64,000 nucleotides of DNA from Bin5 sp965218625. GTDB taxonomy: Bacteria > Chloroflexota > Anaerolineae > Caldilineales > Caldilineaceae. The translations under genes and the position numbers were made by a program. Positions within the stretch are counted from its first letter, which is position 1; each line of letters starts with the position of its first letter. The DNA is taken from positions 434,001-498,000 of the forward strand of contig CBDCLG010000017.1 in the NCBI GenBank assembly GCA_965218625.1, in the 5' to 3' direction. The notes beneath the pieces are model-generated. The model worked only from the letters and a program-made list of their open reading frames with translations. It did not search any database and was not told the DNA's origin. This document shows, piece by piece, positions 44,568 to 53,555 of this stretch.

Positions 44568-44700
44568 AAGCGGTATCCAGCGCGGTCAGAGCGCAACTTT
44601 CGGGGGCCGGCTGTGTTCTCTCCTGTAGAATGGCAGCGCGCGGTGATGCCTGAATCGCGCCTGGTTCATGGACGTACCACTGTCCACCATCCACTGATCT

Positions 44701-46167
44701 ATGTCAGCGCCATCCGCAGCGGAAGGGTCGGATGTAGCCTCTGAGCAGCGCGTCGCTCCTTCCCACAGTCCAGAGGAAGCGCACCAATTGCCGGCGGCAC
44801 AGGCGGCTGCGCAAGGCCCAAGCGCGCCTCTGACAACGAACACCGTATGGGACACGACGACCAAGAGAACGGTCCTGATCGTTCTGCTCGTCGTCGGCGC
44901 GCTGATCTTCTGGATCAGCCGCCCGGTGCTCCCGATTTTGATTGTGGCGGGGCTGGTCTCCTACTTCCTGATCCCGATTGTCGATCTGTGCGAGCGTGTG
45001 CGCATTCCCCGCGCCGTGAGCACCATCGTCCTCTACCTGCTCTTCCTCGTCCTGTTGCTACTGGCGCCGGTCCTGCTGGTGCCGGTTCTGTTGTCGCAGT
45101 TGACCGAGTTCTATTTTGATGTGCCAAAGGCGGCTGAAAACACTCTGCTTTTTCTGCAGGAGTCGGTTGCGGAGCTGCCAACCCATGCGGAGATTCTCGG
45201 TCTTGAGATCACGTTTGTGGGGGTCGTGGGGCAGATTCAGCAGACGCTGGCCAATGAGATTGCGGTGGAACGGTTCCTGCCGGGCGCGCAGCAGATCCTG
45301 GACTACATAAACCAGCTTCTGAGCACGGCGACGAATGTGGTGAGCAGCACCGCGACAATCGGCCTGACGCTTGTGGGCAGCATCGTCAGCACGGTTATAT
45401 TTCTGCTCCTTCTCTTCTTTATCAGTCTCTATCTGACGAAGGACGCGCCCCGCATCCAGCGCTATGTGGAGGGGCTGTTCCCGGTCGAGTACTATTCGGA
45501 GGGTGTGGAGCTGATGCGGCGGCTGCGCGGCATCTGGAACGCCTTTTTCCGGGGGCAGTTGATCCTCTCGGTATCGATCGGTGTGGCGACCTATGTTTCG
45601 CTGAGCCTTATGGGCATGCGCGGCGCGTTGATTTTGGCGATTCTGGCCGGCGCGCTGGAAATCCTGCCCAATATCGGACCGATTCTGGCGATGATCCCGG
45701 CGGTGATCATCGCGCTGGCGCAGGGGAGTTCGACGCTCGAGTTGAGCAATCTGAACTTCGCTCTGCTGGTGATCGGCGTCTACTTCGTAATTCAGCAGTT
45801 GGAGCACCAGCTGCTCGTGCCGCGCGTGATCGGAACGAGCGTTCATCTGCACCCGGTCGTAGTGGTCTGCGGCGTGGTTGTGGGCGCCAGCGTGGGCGGG
45901 ATCCTGGGCGCGTTTCTGGCGGCGCCGGTAATCGCCAGCCTGCGGCTGGTCGGCGGCTATACGCACGCCAAACTGCTCAACTATCCACCGTTCAGTGAAC
46001 GCCGCCCGGTTACCCAGCCGCTGCGTGCCGGTGTCTATCGCCGGGTCGTGGTTGCGAATTCGGTCGAGACAGCCCCTGAGGGCGCCCTGCCCTCGGTGAC
46101 GGAATTGGACGAGGAGGCGCACGCACGCTCCGCTTCGCAGACGGCCAATTCACCGGCGGGCGATTAG
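44701..46167 (+). CDS. AI-2E family transporter (PerM-like)
   Basis: A 488-residue membrane protein with about eight hydrophobic segments, from VLIVLLVVGALIFWISRPVL onward. The conserved C-terminal signature LEILPNIGPILAMIPAVIIA is typical, and HLHPVVVVCGVVVGASVGGI, LGAFLAAPVIASLR closes the family domain. Members export autoinducer-2-like signals or act as Na+/H+ antiporters, so the substrate is not predictable. The first 50 residues are a low-complexity cytosolic extension rich in Ala, Pro and Gln. It is a single gene, convergent with tsaD. Confidence 0.9.
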   Translation: MSAPSAAEGSDVASEQRVAPSHSPEEAHQLPAAQAAAQGPSAPLTTNTVWDTTTKRTVLIVLLVVGALIFWISRPVLPILIVAGLVSYFLIPIVDLCERVRIPRAVSTIVLYLLFLVLLLLAPVLLVPVLLSQLTEFYFDVPKAAENTLLFLQESVAELPTHAEILGLEITFVGVVGQIQQTLANEIAVERFLPGAQQILDYINQLLSTATNVVSSTATIGLTLVGSIVSTVIFLLLLFFISLYLTKDAPRIQRYVEGLFPVEYYSEGVELMRRLRGIWNAFFRGQLILSVSIGVATYVSLSLMGMRGALILAILAGALEILPNIGPILAMIPAVIIALAQGSSTLELSNLNFALLVIGVYFVIQQLEHQLLVPRVIGTSVHLHPVVVVCGVVVGASVGGILGAFLAAPVIASLRLVGGYTHAKLLNYPPFSERRPVTQPLRAGVYRRVVVANSVETAPEGALPSVTELDEEAHARSASQTANSPAGD

Positions 46168-46203
46168 AGACCGGCGCCGGCTTTACCCCCCGCTTGTAAG
46201 CAG

Positions 46204-47361
46204 CTACAGGAAATCCGCCAAAGGCAGATTCGCATATACATCAAGGGCAAGGCCGTCGCTCGCAGTTGCATGCTCGAGGGCCTGGTTTCGCGCGCGGCGG
46301 TGGTAGGCCGCGGCGCCGATCATGGCGGCGTTGTCGGTGCAGAGAAAGAGGGGCGGACAGCGCAGCGGCAGGCCCATCTGCGCGAACTCCTGTTCGGCGG
46401 TCCGGCGCAGCAGGCTATTGGCGCCGACCCCGCCGCAGATGCAGACCTGCCTGGCGCCGAACTCGATGGCGGCGTCCACTGTTTTGGCCACCAGAACATC
46501 CACCACTGCCGCTTGAAAGGCGGCTGCGATGTCGGCCGCGGTCTGCGCCGGGCGCGGCGCGGCTTCGTCCTGTTCGAGTTGCCGGAGGAGGTTGAGGACG
46601 GCTGTTTTGAGGCCGGAAAAGCTGAAATTGAAGCGATGCTCGCCGCGGACGGGAAGGTAGGAGGACGGCGCGCGGCCATGGGCCCCGGCGCGCGGCGCAG
46701 GCCGCGAGAGTGGGCGGGGGAGATGGAAGCGACGCGCGTCGCCGGGTTGCGCGGCTTTCTGGATGGCGGGTCCACCCGGATAGCCCAGTTCGAGCAGGCG
46801 GGCCACCTTGTCGAAGGCCTCCCCGGCTGCATCATCGAGCGTCGCGCCCAGGAGCCGGTAGCGGCAGTGGCCTTCCATGAGCACCAGCTCGGTGTGGCCG
46901 CCGGAGACGATCAGGATAAGCGCGGGGAAGATGTCGGCCGCGGCTGCGCCTTCGCCGGTGTGGAGCCAGTTGCTGTAGATGTGGCCTTCGAGATGGTTGA
47001 CGGCGATGAGCGGCAGTCCGGCGGCGAAGGCAAGCCCCTTGGCGAAATTGACGCCGACGAGGAGGCTGCCGGCCAGGCCCGGCCCTTGGGTGACGGCGAT
47101 GGCGCCGAGCTGGCGCACGTGGGCCACGCCGGCATCGTCGAGAGCCTCCTCGACGACGGTCTGTATGGCGAGCACATGCTGGCGGCTGGCAACCTCGGGG
47201 TAGATACCGCCGAAACGGCGGTGAAGTTCGATCTGGCTGGCAACGCGGTTGCTGAGGATATGGCGTCCGTCGGCGATGACCGCGGCAGCGGTCTCGTCGC
47301 AGCTGGTTTCGATGGCGAGAATGCGGCATGCGGGCGGGTCGGCTGCGCGCTCGGAGGTCAT
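46204..47361 (-). CDS. tsaD: tRNA N6-threonylcarbamoyladenosine synthase TsaD
   Basis: TsaD transfers the threonylcarbamoyl group to A37 of ANN-decoding tRNAs. The 385-residue protein begins with ILAIETSCDETAAAVIADGR, the ASKHA ATPase-fold opening. IAVNHLEGHIYSNWL gives the metal-binding His pair, LILIVSGGHTELVLM the phosphate loop, and GGVGANSLLRRTAEQEF the adenosine site. An insertion of about 30 residues after RRFHLPRPLSRPA is Pro/Arg-rich. The gene overlaps the upstream glycosyltransferase by 4 nt (ATGA). Confidence 0.95.
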   Translation of the reverse strand: MTSERAADPPACRILAIETSCDETAAAVIADGRHILSNRVASQIELHRRFGGIYPEVASRQHVLAIQTVVEEALDDAGVAHVRQLGAIAVTQGPGLAGSLLVGVNFAKGLAFAAGLPLIAVNHLEGHIYSNWLHTGEGAAAADIFPALILIVSGGHTELVLMEGHCRYRLLGATLDDAAGEAFDKVARLLELGYPGGPAIQKAAQPGDARRFHLPRPLSRPAPRAGAHGRAPSSYLPVRGEHRFNFSFSGLKTAVLNLLRQLEQDEAAPRPAQTAADIAAAFQAAVVDVLVAKTVDAAIEFGARQVCICGGVGANSLLRRTAEQEFAQMGLPLRCPPLFLCTDNAAMIGAAAYHRRARNQALEHATASDGLALDVYANLPLADFL

Positions 47362-48467
47362 CTGTCGCGCTGGCCGGCAGACGAGACTGCCTCGTTTTTC
47401 GGGGCGGTGCGAGCCGCCCAGATCAGGACGAGAAGGCCGACGATCCCCAGCCCGATCAGGGCGACCAGCTTGTAGAGGCGGTCGTCGAGCAGCAGGGTGA
47501 GGCCGCCGAAGAGCGCGCAGAAGGCCCAGTAGGCGACGACGATGGTACGCTCGGCGAGGCCGTTGTCGCGCATACGCAGGTGCAGGTGATCGCGGCCGCC
47601 CTGGCTGGGTGGCACGCCGCGGCGCAGCCGGCTATATATAAGCCAGGCGACATCGAGGATCGGCAGGCCGAGGATCAGCAAAACGGTGGCCAGCCTGGCG
47701 CCGCCGATGATGCCGAGCGCGGCGAGGGCGAAGCCGAGAAAATAGCTGCCGCTGCTGCCCATGAAGACACGCGCGGGGCCGAAATTGAAGAACAGGAAAC
47801 CCAGGCCGACGCCGAGCAGGGCTACCGGCAGCACGGCCACGCTCAGTTGGGGCGGCTGGATTACGAAGATCATGTGAATGGCAAGGATGGCGCAGAAGAT
47901 GACGGTGACACCGGCGACAAGGCCGTTGAGGCCGTCGAGGAAGTTGACCGTATTCATCATGCCGACGAACCAGAAGATCGTGAGCGGGCCAACCAGCCAC
48001 CAGGGAAATCCGTCCGGGCCAAAGAGAAAGCCGCTTGAAAACGGGTTGTTCACGTGTTTGATGAAGATGAGGCCGGTGATGGCGATGAGGGCGGCGGCGG
48101 TCTGGATGGCGTATTGGGGCAGGGAGGAGAACTCATAACGATCATCGAGAAAGCCGAAGAAAGCGCAGAATGCGCCGCCAACCAGGAGAGCGAGGAAACG
48201 GCGGCCCTCTTTGGGATCGTTCTGGGGCGGCAGCCAGGAGGCGGTGAGGTCCGGCAGCGCGCCCGACATGAGAACGAGAAGCGCGAGCAGGGTGACGGTG
48301 AAGGCGGCGGCGATGGCAAGCCCGCCCGTGCGCGGCACGATGCCGGTGTGTTTGCGGCGCGCGCCGGGACGGTCAACCAGGCCCAGCCGGTGGCCGACGC
48401 GAGCGGAGATTGGCGTAAAGATAACGGTGAGGATGATGGCGGTGAGGAGAATCGCGAGATAGAACAC
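47358..48467 (-). CDS. WecA/TagO-like undecaprenyl-phosphate GlcNAc-1-phosphate transferase
   Basis: A 369-residue polytopic membrane enzyme with about 11 helices that starts polysaccharide assembly on undecaprenyl phosphate. GLVDRPGARRKHTGIVPRTG is the typical N-terminal loop, FFGFLDDRYE carries the catalytic Asp-Asp, MMNTVNFLDGLNGL is the second catalytic loop, and GGRDHLHLRMRDNG contains the His-rich nucleotide-sugar motif. The MraY alternative is less likely because of the HLHLR pattern. It is translationally coupled to tsaD. Confidence 0.92.
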   Translation of the reverse strand: MFYLAILLTAIILTVIFTPISARVGHRLGLVDRPGARRKHTGIVPRTGGLAIAAAFTVTLLALLVLMSGALPDLTASWLPPQNDPKEGRRFLALLVGGAFCAFFGFLDDRYEFSSLPQYAIQTAAALIAITGLIFIKHVNNPFSSGFLFGPDGFPWWLVGPLTIFWFVGMMNTVNFLDGLNGLVAGVTVIFCAILAIHMIFVIQPPQLSVAVLPVALLGVGLGFLFFNFGPARVFMGSSGSYFLGFALAALGIIGGARLATVLLILGLPILDVAWLIYSRLRRGVPPSQGGRDHLHLRMRDNGLAERTIVVAYWAFCALFGGLTLLLDDRLYKLVALIGLGIVGLLVLIWAARTAPKNEAVSSAGQRDR

Positions 48468-48474
48468 GGTAGGG

Positions 48475-48547
48475 TAGTCAGTTTTTGGTTTCTTGTTTTC
48501 AGTAACAACCTAAGGCGGTCTGAAATACCGCGACTAAAAACTGACTA
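48475..48547. repeat. Long-range inverted repeat TAGTCAGTTTTTnGT flanking the asnS-wecA gap
   Basis: TAGTCAGTTTTTGGT (48475-48489) and ACTAAAAACTGACTA (48533-48547) are complementary at 14 of 15 positions. They bracket the gap between asnS and the glycosyltransferase gene. The transcript could fold a 14-bp stem with a 43-base loop and act as a terminator or processing site, or the pair may be a remnant of the AT-rich repeat family. Confidence 0.5.
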
Positions 48548-48567
48548 CTGAAGACCAGCATCTGCAG

Positions 48568-49947
48568 TCAGGGGCGCATCGAGCCAAGCGTACGGGGGAA
48601 GGCGATGACCTCGCGCAGGTGGGCAGTGCCGCAGATCCAGGCGACGGTGCGCTCGAGGCCGAGGCCGAAGCCGCTGTGCACGACACTGCCATATTTGCGC
48701 AGGTCGATATACCAGTCGTAGGCGTCCATCGGCAGGTCGTGGGCCTTGATGCCGGCGACAAGCTTATCGACATCGGCCATGCGCTCGCTGCCGCCGGTGA
48801 TCTCGCCGTACCCTTCGGGCGCCAGCAGGTCGACGCTGCGGCAGACCTCGGGCCGCTCCGGATCGGGCTCCATGTAGAATGCCTTCACCTGAGTCGGGTA
48901 ATGATGCACGAAGACCGGCTTGTCGAACTGGGCGGCGATATAGGTCTCGTGCGGGCTGCCGAAATCGGCGCCCCACTCGATATGGGGAACTTTTTCGTCG
49001 TAGCCGGGCACCAGTTCGCCGGCGTCGGCGGCGCGGTTGACGATGGCGACGGCCTCATCGTAATGGATGCGCGGGAAGCTGGGCGTCACCCGTTCCAGGT
49101 GGGAGGTGTCCCGTTCGAGCAGCTCCAGCTCTTCGCCGTTCTGCTCCAGGCAGCGCTGGACGATGTGGCTGACGAACTGCTCCTCGATCTCCATCAGGCC
49201 GCCCAGGTCGCAGAAGGCAATCTCCGGCTCGACCATCCAGAACTCCTGCAGATGGCGGCGCGTCTTGCTCTTTTCAGCGCGGAAGGTCGGGCCGAAGCAG
49301 TAGACTTTGCCAAAGGCGAGGATATTGGCCTCGTTGTAGAGTTGGCCGGTCTGGGCCAGGTAGGCCGGCTCGCCGTGGAAATCGATCTCGAAGAGCGTTG
49401 TTGTGCCCTCGGCGGCGTTGGGCGTGAGGATTGGCGTATCGACGTTGAGGAAGCCGTTGCTGTCGAGCCAGTCGCGGATGGCACGAACGACGGTGGCGCG
49501 CACGCGCAATACGGCCCACTGGCGGCTGGAGCGAATCCAGAGATGCCGGTTTTTGACGAGAAACTCGACGCCATGCTCTTTGGGCTGGATCGGGTACTCG
49601 TCGGCGAGCTGGACCAGTTCGAGGCCGGACGCGTCGAGTTCATAGCCGCCGGGGATGCCGGGCGCGCGCGCGTCGGCTTTGACGACACCGGTAACGCGCA
49701 GACTGCTCTCCTGGGTGAGCTGGCGGGCGAGCTCGAAGGTCTGCGCGCTGACATTGCCCTTGAAGACGACGGCCTGGCAGACGCCGGCGCCGTCGCGCAC
49801 CTGCAGGAACTGGAGGCGGCCTTTGCCCGTCTTGCCGTAAAGCCAGCCCTCGAGTATCACCTCCTCGCCCACGTGCGCGGACATCTGGCGGACTGTGATG
49901 ACCGGGGGAGAGGCTGCCGCTTCGTTGGATGAGGAGTTCTCGTTCAC
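48568..49947 (-). CDS. asnS: Asparaginyl-tRNA synthetase
   Basis: A 459-residue class II aminoacyl-tRNA synthetase. The N-terminal OB fold (EEVILEGWLYGKTGKGRLQF) binds the anticodon. The catalytic core has motif 2 in FRAEKSKTRRHLQEFWMVE and motif 3 in GFGLGLERTVAWICG. GQLYNEAN and YPTQVKAFYM are AsnRS-like, not AspRS-like. The gene follows two genes for a LysM protein and a basic protein on the same strand, only 3 bases after the latter's stop, so these probably share a transcript. Confidence 0.96.
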   Translation of the reverse strand: MNENSSSNEAAASPPVITVRQMSAHVGEEVILEGWLYGKTGKGRLQFLQVRDGAGVCQAVVFKGNVSAQTFELARQLTQESSLRVTGVVKADARAPGIPGGYELDASGLELVQLADEYPIQPKEHGVEFLVKNRHLWIRSSRQWAVLRVRATVVRAIRDWLDSNGFLNVDTPILTPNAAEGTTTLFEIDFHGEPAYLAQTGQLYNEANILAFGKVYCFGPTFRAEKSKTRRHLQEFWMVEPEIAFCDLGGLMEIEEQFVSHIVQRCLEQNGEELELLERDTSHLERVTPSFPRIHYDEAVAIVNRAADAGELVPGYDEKVPHIEWGADFGSPHETYIAAQFDKPVFVHHYPTQVKAFYMEPDPERPEVCRSVDLLAPEGYGEITGGSERMADVDKLVAGIKAHDLPMDAYDWYIDLRKYGSVVHSGFGLGLERTVAWICGTAHLREVIAFPRTLGSMRP

Positions 49948-49950
49948 AGG

Positions 49951-50586
49951 TCAGTCCTTTGGTCCCGAGAGCGCTGCGTCCTCAGGGGAATCACCCCCGT
50001 CAGCGGCGCGGCTCCCGTCCGCCCTCTCCGGCTGGTCGAGGGGTGGCACGGCCTGTTCGTCGCGGTCAGCGTCCGGCCCGTCTGTTTCGGCGGCGCTGTT
50101 GTCCGGCTTTATTGCGCCGGCGGGCCGACTGAACCATTCATCCAGCTGCTGCCCGATGCTTTCCAGCAGGTAGTCCATGCCGACGGGCAAGGCCGCGCCG
50201 ACGGTCGCGCCGGACAGGTTCAGAGAGTGGTCGGCGTGGTAGTCGCCGCTGCCGGCATCCTTATATGCAGGTCGGATAACATGGGTATAGATATAGACAT
50301 CGGTCTGGGGCAGGGCCTCCTCTGCAGCGATATTTGCGGCCTTTGCGGCCGCGCGCGCGGCGCTGCTGCGGCGGCGGGAAGAACGGCGCCGGTTGTCGCT
50401 GCGCTTGCTGTTCTGATTTTTGGGCCGGGCGCGCGGTGCGCGCCGGTCGTCGTCACGGCCGGCGTTCTGCTCGTCGGCGTAGGCGGCATCCCGGGCGCTG
50501 CTACCCCTGCGGCGGCGGCGGCGAAAATAGCGGCGCTTCTGGGACTTCCCTTTGCCTTGCTTATCGGGTGGATCGGCGGCTGCCAT
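49951..50586 (-). CDS. Hypothetical protein with very basic N-terminus and acidic tail
   Basis: A 211-residue protein of unknown function. The first 90 residues are highly basic (KSQKRRYFRRRRRRGSSARD), resembling an RNA- or DNA-binding tail. The middle is more ordered (EEALPQTDVYIYTHVIRPAY, GMDYLLESIGQQLDEWFSRP), and the last 60 residues are acidic. The ATG at 50586 has AAAGGAAAG upstream; a GTG at 50622 overlapping the LysM gene stop (GTGA) is an alternative. Its position before asnS suggests a translation-associated role, but nothing in the sequence proves it. Confidence 0.68.
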   Translation of the reverse strand: MAAADPPDKQGKGKSQKRRYFRRRRRRGSSARDAAYADEQNAGRDDDRRAPRARPKNQNSKRSDNRRRSSRRRSSAARAAAKAANIAAEEALPQTDVYIYTHVIRPAYKDAGSGDYHADHSLNLSGATVGAALPVGMDYLLESIGQQLDEWFSRPAGAIKPDNSAAETDGPDADRDEQAVPPLDQPERADGSRAADGGDSPEDAALSGPKD

Positions 50587-50618
50587 GGAAGATGCTTTCC
50601 TTTCGCGCTCGTTTCGGT

Positions 50619-51371
50619 TCACTCGCCGGCGGGGACTGTAATCTGCGCGATCAGTTCACCGCCGGAATTGCGCAGGGCAACGGTGGAGCCGGTCTGCCAG
50701 GCGGGGGCGTCACGGCCCCAGTAGCGGCTGACGCTGTTGTTCTGTCCGGCGGCTGTATGGAGATTGATGCCGCTGCCAGGGAAGAGCAGGGCGCTGCCGA
50801 AGGTGTAGATTGGCCCGCCGTCGCGGCTGAGGGTCCATCCCTGCAGATCGACAGCGGCATTGGTGTCGTTGACGACCTGCACGGACTCTGCGGCCAGGTC
50901 GCCGGCGTTCTTGACGCGCAGTTGGAGACCCTGCTGCGGAAGCGCGGCGGCCGGGGCTTCCACCCGGGCCGGCGCGACTGGAATGACGAGGCGCTGGCCG
51001 ACAAAGACAAAGTCGGGATCGGTCAGATCGTTGATCTCCATCAGCCTGTTGAGGGAGAGGCCGAAACGCGCGGCGATGGCCGACAGGCTGTCCCCCCTCT
51101 CTACGACATAGATCTCGGTCTCGCCCACCGGTTCCGGCGTGGGGGGAGGGATCGGGGTCGCGGTAGAGCTGTCATCGCTGTCAGGGGATGCCTGCTCGCC
51201 CGCGGATGTGGGGGTTGCAACCAGCACCACGGCCGGCGCCGGCGTGGACGGCAAGACCAGTTCTTCCATGCCGGGGCGGCGCTGTTCGGCAATCCAGACG
51301 ACGGTGACGGCGATCGCCAGGCTGACAAGGGCGTTGACGAGAACGAGAAAGACGAGAAAACGACGGTTCAT
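50619..51371 (-). CDS. LysM and lamin-tail-domain surface protein
   Basis: A 250-residue exported or membrane-anchored protein. A hydrophobic N-terminal helix (FLVFLVLVNALVSLAIAVTV) is followed by a Pro/Thr/Ser linker. A LysM peptidoglycan-binding domain lies at about residues 85-132 (YVVERGDSLSAIAARFGLSL, then DFVFVGQRLVIP). The C-terminal 100 residues form a lamin-tail-like immunoglobulin fold (VQVVNDTNAAVDLQGWTLSR, SGINLHTAAG, STVALRNSGGELI). The combination of LysM and LTD suggests a wall-binding adaptor. It is the first gene of a run leading to asnS. Confidence 0.83.
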   Translation of the reverse strand: MNRRFLVFLVLVNALVSLAIAVTVVWIAEQRRPGMEELVLPSTPAPAVVLVATPTSAGEQASPDSDDSSTATPIPPPTPEPVGETEIYVVERGDSLSAIAARFGLSLNRLMEINDLTDPDFVFVGQRLVIPVAPARVEAPAAALPQQGLQLRVKNAGDLAAESVQVVNDTNAAVDLQGWTLSRDGGPIYTFGSALLFPGSGINLHTAAGQNNSVSRYWGRDAPAWQTGSTVALRNSGGELIAQITVPAGE

Positions 51372-51653
51372 TGGCCTGTGGCTTAGACAAGTGGCTCATG
51401 GTTCGTAACTTCGCTCTTCACGATACACGGGCCACGATTCACATTGTAGCACAGATCGTTGAAAGCATGTACGCCATTCCGTATGGGGCGTGTCCAGCAT
51501 TTTCGCCGTGTTTCTTGCTCCCTTCTGCAGGAGAAGGAGGCGCGCAGGCAGGATAACGCAATTGCGAGGGATCTGGCACGGTTGGGTATCAGTAAACGGT
51601 GCTGACTCCGGTTGCATGTGCCCAGGAACCATGTTCACAGAGACTGCTGATAA
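51372..51653. other. Gene-free spacer upstream of the higBA promoter
   Basis: No supported gene is seen. GC falls toward the right, where the HigBA promoter begins. The change in composition probably marks the left border of the toxin-antitoxin insertion. Confidence 0.4.
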
Positions 51654-51682
51654 TTGACACCAATTTACAATTTGATTAGAAT
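51654..51682 (+). promoter_or_regulatory. Near-consensus sigma-70 promoter of higBA
   Basis: TTGACA (51654-51659) and TAGAAT (51677-51682) are separated by exactly 17 bases. Transcription would start near 51689, about 48 bases before the higB start. It is the best promoter match in the window. Confidence 0.72.
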
Positions 51683-51736
51683 CTTTTATATTGAGGACAT
51701 TTATTAACCGGCCTAATCAGATATATCGAACTCGTC

Positions 51737-52030
51737 TTGCGAGTCCTATTCAAGAGCGAACTTCACAGATTCTGGCGAAAACATCCTGACTCCAAGGGAG
51801 CACTGGAAGCGTGGCTAAACGAAGCTGAACGGACACAGTGGGATATGCCCAGCCAGGTTACTGAGCGATACCCGTCCGCGAGCGGCGTCTCCGGTAATCG
51901 CATGGTCTTCAGAATCAAAGGAAAGCGATATCGTATGGTCGTGGAGATCGACTATCGGCGAAAGGAGGTCTATATACTTTTCGTGGGCACCCACGCTGAG
52001 TACAACCGCATAGACGCGACAGAGGTATAA
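51737..52030 (+). CDS. higB: HigB-type RelE-family mRNA endonuclease toxin
   Basis: A 97-residue ribosome-dependent RNase of the HigB (PF09907-like) type. RFWRKHPDSKGALEAWLNEA is the family's N-terminal signature, and RMVFRIKGKRYRMVVEIDYR plus VYILFVGTHAEYNRIDA form the conserved sheet with the Arg, Lys and His-Tyr residues expected for RNA cleavage. The start is TTG at 51737, read by comparison with relatives that begin MRV. The antitoxin gene follows 2 bases later. A strong promoter lies upstream. Confidence 0.88.
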   Translation: MRVLFKSELHRFWRKHPDSKGALEAWLNEAERTQWDMPSQVTERYPSASGVSGNRMVFRIKGKRYRMVVEIDYRRKEVYILFVGTHAEYNRIDATEV

Positions 52031-52032
52031 CT

Positions 52033-53232
52033 ATGAACAACATCAGACCAATAAGAAGCGAGGAGGACTACCAGGCTGCGATGGCCCGAATTCGCGAGCT
52101 TATGGGCGCGGAAGTGGATACGCCCGAAGGCGACGAACTCGACGTGCTGGCCGACCTCGTCTCCGTATACGAGGACAGGCACTACCCTGCCAGCATTCCC
52201 AGTGCCGTTGATGCCATCGAATTTCGTATGGACCAGACCGGATTGACCCGGCGCGACCTGATCTCCTTTATCGGCAGCAGACAGAAAGTCTCCGAAGTAC
52301 TGGCGGGCAAGCGGGATATAACCATGTCGATGGCTCGCGCGCTGCACATACACTTGGGGATACCGGCCGATGTCCTATTGCAGGAACCCGGCGCGGCCTT
52401 CGACTCTACCTTTGAGGAGATCGAGCCGGGCCGCTTTCCCTTGAAGGAGATGGCCAAACGCGGTTGGATCGACCAACTTCCCGACCTCATTGACCGTGCC
52501 GAAGAGGTCATCCGGGCCATGCTGGAAAAGGCGGGAGGCCTCGAAACAGCCGCCCTGCCTCTCTTTCGAAAGAACGGCCATCGCCGCATCAACGCCAAGA
52601 CCGACCCCTACGCGCTCAGGGCCTGGTGCTGGCGCGTCCTGGGAGTTGCCAATGAAAATCCGCCCCACACCGACTATCAGCCGGGTACTGTAACGGCACA
52701 GTTCATGCGCGAAGTCGCCCAGCTAAGCATATACGAAGACGGCCCACGACGCGCGCGCGCGTGCCTGGCCGACCACGGCATCGTCCTCGTGGTCGAGCGG
52801 CATTTGCCCCGCACCCATCTCGACGGCGCGGCTTTGCGCCTCGCCGACGGCCGCCCGGTCATTGGCCTCACCTTACGTTTCGACCGCATCGACAATTTCT
52901 GGTTCAGCCTCATGCACGAGCTGGCCCACGTAGGCCTGCACCTGGACCAGGGGCAAGATGAACCGTTCATTGACGACTTGTCGCTGAAAGACGCCGATCC
53001 GTTGGAGGCGGAGGCAGACCAACACGCGCAGGACGCGCTCATCCCGCGGGACATTTGGGAATCCAGCCCCGTGCGCGATGAAGCGACCGTGCTGGCGGTC
53101 TACGATCTCGCACGGGACGTCGACGTCCACCCGGCGGTGATCGCCGGCCGCGTGCGCCACGAGCGGGGCAACTACCGGCTGCTATCGCAGCTCGTTGGGA
53201 GTGGGAAAGTTCGGCGGCAGTTTGAAAGGTGA
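52033..53232 (+). CDS. higA: HigA-type antitoxin fused to an ImmA/IrrE-like metallopeptidase domain
   Basis: A 399-residue two-domain antitoxin. Residues 1-115 match HigA: IRSEEDYQAAMARIRELMGA, then the helix-turn-helix LTRRDLISFIGSRQKVSEVL. The C-terminal part has FSLMHELAHVGLHL, an HExxH zinc motif like that of ImmA/IrrE (M78) proteases, with the third ligand probably in the EAEADQHAQDAL segment. In phage ImmA systems such a domain cleaves a repressor; here it may control the antitoxin's own stability. Standard HigA proteins are about 100-130 residues, so this is a large fusion. It follows higB after 2 bases. Confidence 0.87.
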   Translation: MNNIRPIRSEEDYQAAMARIRELMGAEVDTPEGDELDVLADLVSVYEDRHYPASIPSAVDAIEFRMDQTGLTRRDLISFIGSRQKVSEVLAGKRDITMSMARALHIHLGIPADVLLQEPGAAFDSTFEEIEPGRFPLKEMAKRGWIDQLPDLIDRAEEVIRAMLEKAGGLETAALPLFRKNGHRRINAKTDPYALRAWCWRVLGVANENPPHTDYQPGTVTAQFMREVAQLSIYEDGPRRARACLADHGIVLVVERHLPRTHLDGAALRLADGRPVIGLTLRFDRIDNFWFSLMHELAHVGLHLDQGQDEPFIDDLSLKDADPLEAEADQHAQDALIPRDIWESSPVRDEATVLAVYDLARDVDVHPAVIAGRVRHERGNYRLLSQLVGSGKVRRQFER

Positions 53233-53527
53233 ACTGTCTGACGGGACCGGTTTTTGAAGCCAACCTTACGTATCGTGTTTTGACTTTCAGCTGTTGACAA
53301 CGAACCGTTTTGTTTTTCATGAAACGCCCTTTCGTTAACAGCAGACCCGTTTGATCTTCACAGATGAACGGCAAGGGCGGTAACTGGCAGCAAAATATTC
53401 TCCTCCGCAAAAGCCACTCTCGCCGACGGCGCGCAGGTCGCCCCCGACTGGCTACAGATCATCGGCAGGAATCGTCGCAAAATAGAGCCGGTATGCCAGC
53501 GAACGGGACGGAGGAATCTCCGCTACA
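53233..53527. other. Gene-free spacer between higA and the secA promoter
   Basis: No gene, RNA or repeat is recognised. Composition is mixed, with an AT-rich start that could hold the higBA terminator, although no clear hairpin with a T-run is seen. Confidence 0.35.
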
Positions 53528-53555
53528 TTGTCGGTTTCCGTGCGCATGGTAGAAT
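53528..53555 (+). promoter_or_regulatory. Candidate secA promoter
   Basis: TTGTCG (53528-53533) and TAGAAT (53550-53555) are 16 bases apart. The start would be near 53562, about 170 bases before the secA ATG. The long leader contains no SecM-like arrest peptide that I can see. Confidence 0.42.
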
